The notes beneath the pieces were generated by a model. It was not told the origin of the DNA and did not search any database. It saw only the letters and a program-made list of their open reading frames with translations. Shown here piece by piece: positions 1-9,536 of a DNA stretch of 64,000 nucleotides (the first letter of the stretch is position 1; every line of letters starts with the position of its first letter). The stretch spans positions 7,326 through 71,325 of the forward strand of contig DASUGK010000006.1 in NCBI GenBank assembly GCA_036274075.1, read 5' to 3'. The translations under genes and the position numbers were made by a program. Source of the stretch: CADEED01 sp036274075 (lineage in GTDB: Bacteria; Pseudomonadota; Gammaproteobacteria; Steroidobacterales; Steroidobacteraceae).

Positions 1-708
1 GTCGACGATGAGCTTCAGCTCGTGCAGGCACTCGTAATAGGCGACTTCCGGCTGGTAACCCGCTTCCACCAGGGTCTCGAAGCCCTTGAGCACGAGGTCG
101 CTGGTGCCGCCGCAGAGCACGGCCTGTTCGCCGAACAGGTCAGTCTCGGTCTCTTCGGCAAAGGTCGTCTCGAGCACGCCACCGCGGGTGCCGCCGATGC
201 CGTGGCCATAGGCGAGGGCCTTGGCAAAGGCCTTGCCCGTGGCGTCCTGGTACACCGCGATCAGCGAGGGAACACCGCGGCCCTGCTGGTACTGGCGGCG
301 CACGAGATCGCCGGGGCCTTTCGGCGCGATGAGCACCACGTCGAGATCCTTGCGCGGCTTGATCTGCTTGAAGTGGATGTTGAAACCGTGTGCGAACAGC
401 AGGGTCGCGCCTTTTTCCAGCGACTTCTCGACTTGCTTGTAGAGGTCGGCCTGCGCCAGGTCCGGGACCAGCATCGCGACCAGCGAGGCGCCCTTCACGG
501 CGTCGACCGGCTCGGCGACCTTCAGGCCATCGCGTTTGGCTTTCTTCCAGCTGTCGCCGTTCTTGCGTACGCCGACCACCACGTCGTGGCCGCTGTCGGC
601 GAGGTTGAGCGCATGCGCGCGACCCTGGCTGCCGTAGCCCAGGATGGCGATCCGGGCCTTCTTCAGCGCCTTCTTGTCTACGTCTTTGCCCGAATACAGC
701 TTCGTCAT
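1..708 (-). CDS. ilvC: Ketol-acid reductoisomerase, 3' end outside window
   Basis: Catalyses the NADPH-dependent isomeroreduction of acetolactate and acetohydroxybutyrate, the second step of valine/isoleucine synthesis in the cytoplasm. The 236 visible residues begin MTKLYSGKDVDKKALKKA and contain the Rossmann nucleotide loop GYGSQGRAHA (about residues 24-33), then the LVPD and FAHGFNIHF segments typical of the short class I enzyme. Roughly the last 100 residues lie beyond base 1. The ATG at 708 is chosen because GGAG lies 6-9 bases upstream; the in-frame ATG at 720 is less likely. The gene is preceded on its own strand by a leader peptide and a strong attenuator hairpin (741-944), so it is probably repressed when branched-chain amino acids are plentiful. 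Confidence 0.95.
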   Translation of the reverse strand, partial: MTKLYSGKDVDKKALKKARIAILGYGSQGRAHALNLADSGHDVVVGVRKNGDSWKKAKRDGLKVAEPVDAVKGASLVAMLVPDLAQADLYKQVEKSLEKGATLLFAHGFNIHFKQIKPRKDLDVVLIAPKGPGDLVRRQYQQGRGVPSLIAVYQDATGKAFAKALAYGHGIGGTRGGVLETTFAEETETDLFGEQAVLCGGTSDLVLKGFETLVEAGYQPEVAYYECLHELKLIVD

Positions 709-740
709 TGTCTGCTCCATTGCCTTCAAACGTTCATAAG

Positions 741-786
741 AAAAACCCCGCACCGGCCCACCTTGCTGGCAAGGGCCGGTGCGGGG
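741..786 (-). terminator. ilv attenuator terminator hairpin (segments 3:4)
   Basis: On the minus strand CCCCGCACCGGCCC (786-773) pairs perfectly with GGGCCGGTGCGGGG (759-746) around a 13-base loop, followed directly by TTTTT (745-741). This 14-bp GC-rich stem with a U-tract is an intrinsic terminator only about 33 bases before the ilvC start codon, as expected of an attenuator. The plus strand also carries TTTTT just after the stem (787-791), so it could stop transcription both ways. Confidence 0.85.
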
Positions 787-818
787 TTTTTGGTGTTATC
801 GCCTTTCTGGTTAACGCT

Positions 819-944
819 TCAGGCAGGCAACCCGCACCGGCTTCTCCCAATAAGGAGAAGGGGCAGGGATACGAGCACGAGTACGTCGCGCGCGTTGGTC
901 GCGCTGCGCAATTTGACGTCGTACTTCAAGGTCCGGGCCTGCAT
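819..944 (-). CDS. ilvL: ilv operon leader peptide (41 aa)
   Basis: A short reading frame upstream of ilvC encodes 41 residues, of which 21-32 read VLVLVSLPLLLI: ten of twelve codons are Val, Leu or Ile. This is the signature of a ribosome-stalling leader that senses charged branched-chain tRNAs. The run ends just before segment 2 of the attenuator, and the stop codon (819-821) lies about 30 bases before the terminator stem, so a ribosome that finishes would mask segment 2. The ATG at 944 has no Shine-Dalgarno; a longer frame opens at 1004 (TTG), but a TTGACA box lies inside it, which favours the short form. The symbol is given by analogy, not by sequence identity to a known ilvL. Confidence 0.7.
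   Translation of the reverse strand: MQARTLKYDVKLRSATNARDVLVLVSLPLLLIGRSRCGLPA
831..860 (-). promoter_or_regulatory. ilv attenuator pause/antiterminator segments (1:2)
   Basis: On the minus strand CTTCTCC (860-854), within the Leu-Leu-Ile codons of the leader, pairs with GGAGAAG (847-841). The following CCGGTGCGGG (840-831) is the same as the core of terminator segment 4, so it can pair instead with segment 3 (CCCCGCACCGG). This gives mutually exclusive 1:2 + 3:4 (termination) and 2:3 (antitermination) foldings, as in classical amino-acid attenuators. The pairing is seen directly; the switching is inferred. Confidence 0.75.
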
Positions 945-956
945 ACAATGCGCGCG

Positions 957-986
957 ATAGCACCATAGGTGTTTGCCTGTTGTCAA
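957..986 (-). promoter_or_regulatory. Candidate promoter for the ilv leader
   Basis: A perfect TTGACA (986-981) is followed after 18 bases by TGCTAT (962-957), a poor match to TATAAT. Transcription would start about 5-7 bases before the leader ATG at 944, giving a nearly leaderless leader peptide. The -35 is convincing and the -10 is weak. Confidence 0.4.
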
Positions 987-1053
987 CGAAGATTCCCCCA
1001 TCAAGTGGCCTGCGAATGAGCGCGTAGGCCTTCGAATACCTTAAGCTTTTGAC

Positions 1054-2451
1054 GTGAGTTCCCATCTTCTCAACGAGGCGGAGGCCGGCGGTGCCCGCCC
1101 CATCTGGCTGGTCGGTGAGCAGGGCTATGGCGCCTGGCTCGAAGTCCAGTCGCCCGCCGTCCGCTCCTGGGTGCGTAGCCAGGGCTTCCAGGCCGAAAAG
1201 AACAAGCTTTTGCTGGTCCCGACCCCCTCCGGCGATGGCATCGCCGGCGCCGTTTTGGGGCTGGGCCCCACGCCGGATTTGAGTGAGCCGACGATCTGGA
1301 CCTCGGCCGGGCTGCCGGACCGCCTGCCGGCCGGCCGCTACCGTTTCGCCGGCACCTTCAGCGCGGTCGGAGCCACGCACCTGACCCTGGGCTGGGAATA
1401 TGGCTCGTACCGCTTCACGCGTTACCGCAAGCCGCCCGGCGAGCTGCCGTCGCTGGTCGCCCCGGCGGGGACGGACCTGGAATACGTGCGCCTCGCCAGC
1501 CAGGCGCTGGCCGAGGCGCGCGATCTCATCAACACGCCCGCCAACGACCTGGGTCCTGCCGAGCTCGGCGAAGCCGTGCAGCGGCTGGCGCTGCAGCACG
1601 AGGCCGAATGCCGCATCACCGTCGGCGAGGAATTGCTGCGCCAGAACTATCCACTCATCTATGAAGTGGGCAAGGGCAGCGCGCGCGAGCCGCGCCTCAT
1701 CGACATGCGCTGGGGCAAACGCGGCGCGCCCCAGGTCACGCTGGTCGGCAAGGGCGTGTGCTTCGACACCGGCGGCCTCGACATCAAGCCGTCGAGCGGC
1801 ATGATCCTCATGAAGAAGGACATGGGTGGCGCGGCGCTGGTGCTGGCGCTGGCGCGCATGCTCATGGACGCCGATGCGCCCATCCAGCTGCGGCTGCTGA
1901 TCCCGGCGGTCGAGAACAGTATCTCCGGCCGTTCGTACCGGCCCAGCGACGTGCTGCGTTCGCGGCTCGGCCTCACGGTGGAGGTGGGCAACACCGACGC
2001 GGAGGGCAGGCTGGTGCTGGCCGACGCGCTCGCCGAGGCGGACCGCGAACAGCCCGACCTGCTCATCGACCTCGCGACACTCACCGGTGCGGCGCGCGTG
2101 GCGCTGGGACCGGAGCTGCCGGCTATCTACTCGACGCCCCCCGGGCTCGCCGAGGAACTGCGTGCCATCGGCGAACGCGAGGCCGATCCCATGTGGCCCA
2201 TGCCGCTGTGGGCAGGCTACGACGAGGATCTCGCCAGCCGCGTCGCCGATCTCAACAACGTCTCCAGCACGCAGTTCGCGGGTTCGATCATCGGCGCGCT
2301 GTTCCTGAAACGGTTCGTCTCGCGCACGCGCGACTGGCTGCACGCCGACGTGTACGCGTGGAATGCCAAGGAACGGCCGGGCCGCCCGGTCGGTGCCGAT
2401 CCGCATACGGTGCGCGCGCTGTACCGGCTGGTGCGCCAGCGCTTCGGGTGA
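1054..2451 (+). CDS. M17 family leucyl aminopeptidase (PepA/PepB-like)
   Basis: Cytoplasmic metallo-aminopeptidase that removes N-terminal residues using two divalent metals. The C-terminal catalytic domain holds the family ligands: GKGVCFDTGG (K233, D238), MKKDMGG (D256) and the signature NTDAEGRL (D315, E317, R319). The N-terminal domain is divergent, and the 465-residue length is a little below E. coli PepA (about 500). The start is GTG at 1054 with no visible Shine-Dalgarno. The stop overlaps the GTG of the following MFS gene, suggesting cotranscription. The ilv control region lies in the divergent gap upstream. Confidence 0.93.
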   Translation: MSSHLLNEAEAGGARPIWLVGEQGYGAWLEVQSPAVRSWVRSQGFQAEKNKLLLVPTPSGDGIAGAVLGLGPTPDLSEPTIWTSAGLPDRLPAGRYRFAGTFSAVGATHLTLGWEYGSYRFTRYRKPPGELPSLVAPAGTDLEYVRLASQALAEARDLINTPANDLGPAELGEAVQRLALQHEAECRITVGEELLRQNYPLIYEVGKGSAREPRLIDMRWGKRGAPQVTLVGKGVCFDTGGLDIKPSSGMILMKKDMGGAALVLALARMLMDADAPIQLRLLIPAVENSISGRSYRPSDVLRSRLGLTVEVGNTDAEGRLVLADALAEADREQPDLLIDLATLTGAARVALGPELPAIYSTPPGLAEELRAIGEREADPMWPMPLWAGYDEDLASRVADLNNVSSTQFAGSIIGALFLKRFVSRTRDWLHADVYAWNAKERPGRPVGADPHTVRALYRLVRQRFG

Positions 2452-3749
2452 CACCTTCGCGCACACGGCCCGATTCGCTGGCCGCCGAAGCGGCGTTCCG
2501 ACGCGAGATCGCACCCTGGGCGCTGCTCGGCCTGACCCTGGGCCTGGTCGAAGGCGCCACCGCCGCGGTGTTGATCAAGAAAACCTTCGGCGACGCGGCC
2601 AGTCCCTGGGCGGTGAATCTCGCCGTCGCCTTCGTGAGCGGCGCGCCGGCCCTGTCCAACGTGGTGAGTTTCGTGTGGGCGAACCTGGCCCACGGCAGGG
2701 CGCGCATCGGCCTCGTGGTGGCGCTGCAGGCGGGTTTCGCGCTGCTGGTCGGTCTGCTGGGCGTGGCGCCGCGCGCCCTCGGTGGCCTGGCATTCGCCGT
2801 GGCTTCCATCCTCGCCGCGCGCGTCGTCTGGACCGGCATCCTCACGGTGCGGGCCGCGGTCTGGAGCGCGAACTATCCGCGCCAGGCGATCGCGCGCTAC
2901 ACCGGGCGCATCGTCATCGTCAGCTCTCTGGCGGTGGCCGTGGCCGCGGCCCTGGCCGCCTGGGTGCTCGACAAGAGCGGCTCGGAGCGCGCGCGCTGGT
3001 TGTACATCGCGGGTGCGGCGGCGGGATTGCTGGCGGCGTGGCTGTACCGTGCGGCGCGGGTGCGGCGCGAATTCGCCTTGCTCGCCGAGGAAACCGCCGC
3101 GGTGGGGCGCACCGAGCCTTTCAGCCTCGGGATGTTGTTCGAGATCCTGCGCAAGGATCCGCACTTCCGCGAATACATGTTCTGGATGGGCGTGTTCGGC
3201 GGCGGCAACCTGATGCTGACTTCGCAGCTGGTGGTCATCTTCAGCGAGCACCTGCACATGTCCGCGAGCCTGCAGATCGCGCTGTTGTCGGTGATCCCGC
3301 TGGGCCTGCTGCCGCTGTTCGTGCCGTTCTGGGCGCGCCTGTTCGACCAGGGACACGTGGTCGAATACCGCGCGCGGCAGGGCTGGGCGCTGGTGGCAGC
3401 GGTCGCGTTGGTCACTTTCGGTGCCTGGCTCGACAACGTGCCGCTGCTGGGGATCGGCGCCGTGGTGCTGGCCTTCGCCTACGCCGGCTCGAACCTCGGC
3501 TGGAATCTCGGGCACAATGACTTCGCCTCGGTCGGCCGCGCGCAACATTACATGGGAGTGCACGTCACGCTCACGGGTGTGCGCGGGGCCATCGGACCTC
3601 CCGCCGGCATCCTGATCTACCAGTGGCTCGAGGCCTTGAGGCCGGGCGCGGGAAAGTATTCGCTGGTATTGCCGCTGCTGTTCGTGACGATCGGCGCGGC
3701 GGGTTTTTCGCACATGCGGCGCGCCATGCGGCGCGGTGCAGTGAATTAG
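2448..3749 (+). CDS. MFS-type membrane transporter
   Basis: Predicted inner-membrane protein of 433 residues with about eleven or twelve hydrophobic segments, beginning near ALLGLTLGLVEGATAAVLI and ending near VLPLLFVTIGAAGF, plus a central polar loop around REFALLAEETAAVG. The arrangement fits the major facilitator superfamily; no motif identifies the substrate. The GTG at 2448 overlaps the pepA stop by 4 bp (GTGA), which decides the start over longer in-frame extensions inside pepA. Pairing with an aminopeptidase hints at peptide or amino-acid movement, but that is only positional inference. Confidence 0.75.
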   Translation: MTPSRTRPDSLAAEAAFRREIAPWALLGLTLGLVEGATAAVLIKKTFGDAASPWAVNLAVAFVSGAPALSNVVSFVWANLAHGRARIGLVVALQAGFALLVGLLGVAPRALGGLAFAVASILAARVVWTGILTVRAAVWSANYPRQAIARYTGRIVIVSSLAVAVAAALAAWVLDKSGSERARWLYIAGAAAGLLAAWLYRAARVRREFALLAEETAAVGRTEPFSLGMLFEILRKDPHFREYMFWMGVFGGGNLMLTSQLVVIFSEHLHMSASLQIALLSVIPLGLLPLFVPFWARLFDQGHVVEYRARQGWALVAAVALVTFGAWLDNVPLLGIGAVVLAFAYAGSNLGWNLGHNDFASVGRAQHYMGVHVTLTGVRGAIGPPAGILIYQWLEALRPGAGKYSLVLPLLFVTIGAAGFSHMRRAMRRGAVN

Positions 3750-3776
3750 TTAGGACATCCAGGCAGGGGAAGGACG

Positions 3777-5468
<1,692 letters not shown>

Positions 5469-5740
5469 CAGTGAAAACCTCACGCACAATGCGCGTAGTG
5501 CCAGATTCGTCGCCCACAGGGTTGTTGTCAGGCCCTGCGGCTGCGGGTACAGTTCGCCGGCTTTGGACCGGCGCCGAAGCTATAAACGTTAATCTGATGA
5601 TTGATATGGCCATGGCCGTTAACGCGGGCAGGCCGGGGGACGGTACGAACAAACGGTTGCACTGGCCGGAAAGCTTGGTTACTTTCCGCCACCCCGTTTG
5701 ACGCGCCGATCGTTTTTTTCACTCGCGACCACGGGAAAAA
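5469..5740. other. Intergenic region upstream of tonB
   Basis: 272 bases without a credible gene. It holds a good sigma-70-like promoter (5525-5553) and a second isolated TATAAA (5581-5586). A palindrome GGCCATGGCC and a loosely repeated CGTTAA/TTAACG pair lie between 5585 and 5630. I looked for a Fur-box-like sequence because the genes below are Ton components and saw no good match. Confidence 0.6.
5525..5553 (+). promoter_or_regulatory. Candidate promoter of the tonB-exbBD locus
   Basis: TTGTCA (5525-5530) and TACAGT (5548-5553) are separated by exactly 17 bases; five and four positions match consensus. Transcription would start near 5560, leaving a 5' untranslated region of about 180 bases before tonB. 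Confidence 0.5.
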
Positions 5741-6370
5741 ATGGCCGCTCTCGCACAAGACTCGAATTACCTCACCCGCCGCGGCATCGTCGTTGCCGTC
5801 ATCATTGCCCTTCACGTGCTCGCGTTCTGGGGGTTCGCCTCGGGCCTGGCGACCAAGGCCATCCAGGCATTGGCGCCTCCGATCGAAGCCACCATGGAAG
5901 AGGAGGTCAAGCAGGAGGAGGAACCACCTCCGCCGCCTCCGCCGGAAATGGAGCGCCCGCCGGTAGAAGTGCCTCCTCCGGAGGTCACCATCGACCTGCC
6001 GATGGAGACCACGAACACGGCGATCCAGGACGTCACCGACAAGCCGCCGCCGCCAGCCCCGCCGCCGCCGCCGCGCGTTGCGGGCACTCCCGCCAAGATG
6101 ACGCGTCCCGTCAACCCCGACGACTACTACCCGCCGGGTTCGATCCGCCGCGAAGAGCAGGGATCGCCGGTCGTCCAGGCCTGCGTCGGCCCCAATGGCC
6201 GATTGGTTCGCGACCCGGTGGTGACCGATACTTCCGGCTTCCCCGACCTCGACAGTGCGGCGGTCAAGGTAGCGAAAGCCACGCGCTATGCCCCGGGCAC
6301 GGAGAACGGCACGGCGTTGCCCGAGTCGTGCATCAAGTTCAAGGTCAAGTTCGTTCTGAAGAACAACTAG
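5741..6370 (+). CDS. tonB: TonB energy transducer
   Basis: Periplasm-spanning protein that passes proton-motive force from ExbB/ExbD to outer-membrane TonB-dependent receptors. One transmembrane segment (about residues 15-37, GIVVAVIIALHVLAFWGF) is followed by a Glu-rich and strongly Pro-rich linker with PPPPPPP and PPPAPPPPPP runs (about 48-110). The C-terminal TonB domain has the typical FPDLDSAAVKVAKATRYAP pattern. Two cysteines in that domain (QACVG and ESCIK) could form a disulfide. The 209-residue length is normal. It is first of four Ton genes in order. Confidence 0.93.
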   Translation: MAALAQDSNYLTRRGIVVAVIIALHVLAFWGFASGLATKAIQALAPPIEATMEEEVKQEEEPPPPPPPEMERPPVEVPPPEVTIDLPMETTNTAIQDVTDKPPPPAPPPPPRVAGTPAKMTRPVNPDDYYPPGSIRREEQGSPVVQACVGPNGRLVRDPVVTDTSGFPDLDSAAVKVAKATRYAPGTENGTALPESCIKFKVKFVLKNN

Positions 6371-6428
6371 TCATTTATGCGGTGCGGCGGTTCAACCCGC
6401 CGCATTGAATTTTGTCATCGAGGAAATC

Positions 6429-7148
6429 ATGGAAAATACTGCCCCCGTAACACCAACCGACAACCCGTATGGCATTGAGGCGCTGTGGCGGGATGGCGGC
6501 CCGATCGCCCAGGCCACTCTGATCATCCTGCTGATCATGTCGGCGGTGTCCTGGTACATCATCTTCTCCAAGCTCTGGGACCAGCGCCGCCTGCGCAAGG
6601 GCGCGAAGGTCGTCGAGAAGCAGTTCTGGAGCTCGGGCTCGCTGAAGGAAGCGGTGGATCGCCTCCCGAAGGACAGCGACTTCCGTGCCGTCGCGGAAGA
6701 TGGCCTGCGTGCTTCGGCGCACCATGAAGGACGCCTCACGGACCGCATCGACCTGCACGAGTGGGTGACCATGTCGCTGCAGCGCTCGGTCGACACCGTC
6801 AACAGCAAGCTCACCAACGGCCTCGCGTTCCTCGCGACCGTGGGCTCGACGGCCCCGTTCGTCGGCCTGTTCGGCACCGTCGTCGGCATCCTCAAGGCGC
6901 TCGTGAACATCGGCGTCAGCGGCCAGGCCTCGATCGACAAGGTGGCCGGACCCGTAGGTGAAGCGCTGATCATGACCGCCATCGGTCTGTTCGTCGCGGT
7001 GCCCGCGGTCATGGGTTACAACTGGCTGCTGCGCCGTAACAAGGGCATCAGCGAGAGCCTGCGCAACTTCGCCTCGGACCTGCACGCCTACCTCGTGGGT
7101 GGTGCACGCGTGGCGTCGGGCGCCCCTGTCGCCGGAGTGAAAAAGTAG
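6429..7148 (+). CDS. exbB: ExbB/TolQ-type proton channel subunit
   Basis: Inner-membrane subunit of the Ton motor. The 239-residue protein has an N-terminal transmembrane helix (about 24-46, ATLIILLIMSAVSWYIIFSK), a cytoplasmic loop, and two C-terminal helices containing the MotA/TolQ/ExbB signature GLAFLATVGSTAPFVGLFGT and GEALIMTAIGLFVAVPAV. ATG 6429 is chosen because GAGGAAATC precedes it. It sits 58 bases after tonB and before two exbD genes. Confidence 0.95.
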   Translation: MENTAPVTPTDNPYGIEALWRDGGPIAQATLIILLIMSAVSWYIIFSKLWDQRRLRKGAKVVEKQFWSSGSLKEAVDRLPKDSDFRAVAEDGLRASAHHEGRLTDRIDLHEWVTMSLQRSVDTVNSKLTNGLAFLATVGSTAPFVGLFGTVVGILKALVNIGVSGQASIDKVAGPVGEALIMTAIGLFVAVPAVMGYNWLLRRNKGISESLRNFASDLHAYLVGGARVASGAPVAGVKK

Positions 7149-7194
7149 ACCTGCTTCCCGCAGGCCTGCGTTTCAACTTCTGAGGTAAACCGAC

Positions 7195-7635
7195 ATGGCG
7201 ATGAGCGTCGGAAAAGACGAGAGCGATGATGCGTCCATCTCGGACATCAATACGACCCCGCTGGTCGACGTCATGCTCGTGTTGCTGATCATCTTCCTGA
7301 TCACGGTTCCCGTGATCAAGAATTTTGCAGTGACCAACATCCCGAAGGCCGTGAACATCCCGACCCAGACCAAGCCCGAGAACATCATCATCCAGGTGGA
7401 CAAGCAGGGCAGGATCTTCTGGAACACCGGGGTGATGCCGGATCGACAGGTGTTCTTCCAGCGAATCGTGGGCGAAGCCCGCAAGTCCCCGCAGCCCGAA
7501 TTCCACATTCGGGCCGACCGGGAAACCCGCTGGGAAAACATCGGCCGGGTCATCTTCAATCTGCAGCGCGGCGGCATCGTGAAGGTCGGTTTCATCACCG
7601 AACCCGATCGCGCCAGCATCCGCGTCACACGCTGA
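7195..7635 (+). CDS. exbD1: ExbD-type biopolymer transport protein (first copy)
   Basis: Single-pass inner-membrane protein of 146 residues. The motif INTTPLVDVMLVLLIIFL contains the essential membrane Asp (D25) that couples proton flow in ExbD/TolR proteins; the rest is a periplasmic domain. GAGG lies about 10 bases before the ATG. It differs clearly from the second ExbD (7647-8069), so the two are diverged paralogues rather than a fresh duplication. In Xanthomonas the equivalent tonB-exbB-exbD1-exbD2 order is established. Confidence 0.93.
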   Translation: MAMSVGKDESDDASISDINTTPLVDVMLVLLIIFLITVPVIKNFAVTNIPKAVNIPTQTKPENIIIQVDKQGRIFWNTGVMPDRQVFFQRIVGEARKSPQPEFHIRADRETRWENIGRVIFNLQRGGIVKVGFITEPDRASIRVTR

Positions 7636-7646
7636 GGTAGTTCTTC

Positions 7647-8069
7647 ATGTCAATGAGTGTAGGAGCCGCGGAGCAGGGCGCACCGATGATGGAGATCAAC
7701 ACGACTCCGCTCATCGACGTCATGCTCGTGTTGCTCATCGTGCTGATCATGTCGATTCCGATCATGACGCACGCGACCAAGCTGGACATGCCGCAGACCA
7801 ACAACCCGCCGCCGCCGGTTCGCCCGGAGGTGATCCAGATCGACATCGACTTCGATGGCACGATCGTCTGGAACGGGACGGTGGTCAGTGGCATTCCGCA
7901 GCTCGAGAGTTACTTCAAGTCGGAGCGCAACAAGGATCCCCAGCCGGAAATCCACCTGCGCCCCGACCGCCGGTCGCGTTATGAAACGACCGCTCTCGTG
8001 ATGGCCGCGGCGCAGCGCAATCACATGAAGAAGATGGGATTCGTGAACACCGCGGAGTTCAGAGACTGA
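7647..8069 (+). CDS. exbD2: ExbD-type biopolymer transport protein (second copy)
   Basis: 140-residue ExbD/TolR family protein with one membrane helix containing INTTPLIDVMLVLL; the conserved Asp is D24. The gene follows exbD1 by 11 bases, with GAGGT just after the exbD1 stop as a ribosome site. Its periplasmic part shares the IDIDFDGTIVWNG and LRPDRRSRYET pattern with exbD1 but is otherwise diverged. In Xanthomonas campestris the second exbD is dispensable for iron uptake but needed for other functions; whether that holds here is unknown. Confidence 0.93.
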   Translation: MSMSVGAAEQGAPMMEINTTPLIDVMLVLLIVLIMSIPIMTHATKLDMPQTNNPPPPVRPEVIQIDIDFDGTIVWNGTVVSGIPQLESYFKSERNKDPQPEIHLRPDRRSRYETTALVMAAAQRNHMKKMGFVNTAEFRD

Positions 8070-8167
8070 ACCCAGGCTGAACACAAACCTCTGAAACGAC
8101 TGAGAAACTTTCCGTCGGCCCAGGCATCCAAAAACCAGGTGCCTTGTCGGTGGGTTGAAGCAACACC

Positions 8168-8195
8168 GAGCCGCGGTCCCCAAAGACCGCGGCTC
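8168..8195 (+). terminator. Hairpin between exbD2 and the TPR genes
   Basis: GAGCCGCGGTC (8168-8178) pairs perfectly with GACCGCGGCTC (8185-8195), followed by CTTTGT. The tail is too poor in T for a strong terminator, so partial termination or an mRNA processing/stability element setting different levels for the Ton and TPR genes is more likely. The next gene's AAGGAG begins 7 bases after the stem. Confidence 0.5.
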
Positions 8196-8215
8196 CTTTG
8201 TAAGGAGCGTCTGAA

Positions 8216-9469
8216 GTGCGTATTCGGTTGAATCCCATGGTCACGATCGTCGCCCTCGGCATGTTCGCCGTGAGCGGCGCGGCGCTGGCCCAGACGGAAG
8301 CCTGCGGTGGCGGCAAGCCCAAGCTCACCAAGAAGGTCGACAAACCCCTGGGCGAGGCCCAGAAGGCGCGCGACGCGAAGAACTGGGAAGAAGTCCTGGT
8401 GAAGGTCGCGGAAGCCGAAGCCGTACCGGTGGAGAAGTCCGAGTACGACCTGTTCTGGATGAACGAATTCAAAGGCATCGCCCACGCCAATCTCCAGAAG
8501 TTTCCCGAGGCGGTGAGTGAACTGCAGGCCGGCATGAACTCGCCCTGCATGACCGAAGACGGCAAGCCGCTGCGCGCCAAGGTGCTGATGCAGCTCGCCT
8601 ACCAGGGCAAGGATTACAACAAGGCGGTCGAGTTCGGAAAACTCGCCGTGCAGCTCAATCCGAGCGATCTCGAGATGATCAACTATCTCGGCAACGCGTA
8701 CTTCCAGCTCGACGACAACCAGAACTCCCGCGCCACCATGGCCGACTACATCTCCAAGATGGAGAGCAGCGGCAAGGTGCCGGAAGAGCAGTCCTATCGC
8801 ATCCTGCAGACCGCGTGCCTGCGCCTCAAGGACGACAACTGCGTCGTCGAGCAGATCGAGAAGCTGGTCGCGAACTACCCCAAGCCGGCCTACTGGACCG
8901 ATCTCATCAATTCGCTGCTGCGCGCCAGCCGCAGCGACAACGAACTGCTCAACATCCTGCGGCTCGCCGACGGCGCCAAGGTGATGAACGAGCCCAGCCA
9001 CTACACCGAGATGGCGCAGCTCGCGATGGCGCAGGGCCTGCCCGGTGAAGCGCAGTCCATCATCGAGAAGGGCAACCAGAGCAACGCCTTCGCGGAATCG
9101 CAGCGCGAGAAGGACCACGCCGCGCGCATCCTCGCGGACGCGAAGCAGGCGGTGACCCTCGACAAGTCGACGCTCGACAAGCAGGACGCCTCGGCGCGCG
9201 CCAAGCCCACGGGCGAGGCCGACGTCAAACTCGGCGCGGCGTACCTGAGCTATGGAATGAATGAAAAGGCGATCGAAGCCCTGCAGCGCGGCATCGGCAA
9301 GGGCAGCGTCAAGAACCCGGACGAAGCCGGGATGCTGCTGGGCATCGCCAACCTGCGCATTGGCAACAAGGAAGAGGCGTTGAAAGCGTTCCAGACGGTG
9401 TCGAAGAACCCGATCATGGTGCGCATCGCGAAGTTGTGGGTGCTGAGCACGGAGCGTGGCACGGGCTGA
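8216..9469 (+). CDS. Secreted TPR-like repeat protein (first of a pair)
   Basis: 417-residue protein with a signal peptide ending near GAALAQ (about residue 26) and a mature start TEACGGGKPKLTKKVDKPL. The rest is alpha-helical with tetratricopeptide-like spacing, for example WEEVLVKVAEAEAV, FPEAVSELQAG, YNKAVEFGKLAVQLNPSD and EKAIEALQRGIGKG near the C terminus. It starts with GTG behind AAGGAG. It is clearly related to the next gene across its whole length. Position after exbD2 suggests a periplasmic accessory of the Ton system, perhaps a scaffold; this is inference. Confidence 0.85.
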   Translation: MRIRLNPMVTIVALGMFAVSGAALAQTEACGGGKPKLTKKVDKPLGEAQKARDAKNWEEVLVKVAEAEAVPVEKSEYDLFWMNEFKGIAHANLQKFPEAVSELQAGMNSPCMTEDGKPLRAKVLMQLAYQGKDYNKAVEFGKLAVQLNPSDLEMINYLGNAYFQLDDNQNSRATMADYISKMESSGKVPEEQSYRILQTACLRLKDDNCVVEQIEKLVANYPKPAYWTDLINSLLRASRSDNELLNILRLADGAKVMNEPSHYTEMAQLAMAQGLPGEAQSIIEKGNQSNAFAESQREKDHAARILADAKQAVTLDKSTLDKQDASARAKPTGEADVKLGAAYLSYGMNEKAIEALQRGIGKGSVKNPDEAGMLLGIANLRIGNKEEALKAFQTVSKNPIMVRIAKLWVLSTERGTG

Positions 9470-9536
9470 TGCTGAACCCGGGGACGCGGGCAGGCGTTTG
9501 AACGTTGGAAATCTCGAGGACTTTCGGAGCTATTAC

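Noticed and set aside
5585..5630. Possible Fur box before tonB
   Set aside because: GGCCATGGCC and the TTAAC repeats do not resemble GATAATGATAATCATTATC closely enough.
5471..5701. 76-codon open frame between ilvD and tonB
   Set aside because: No ribosome site, no recognisable content, and it covers the probable tonB promoter.
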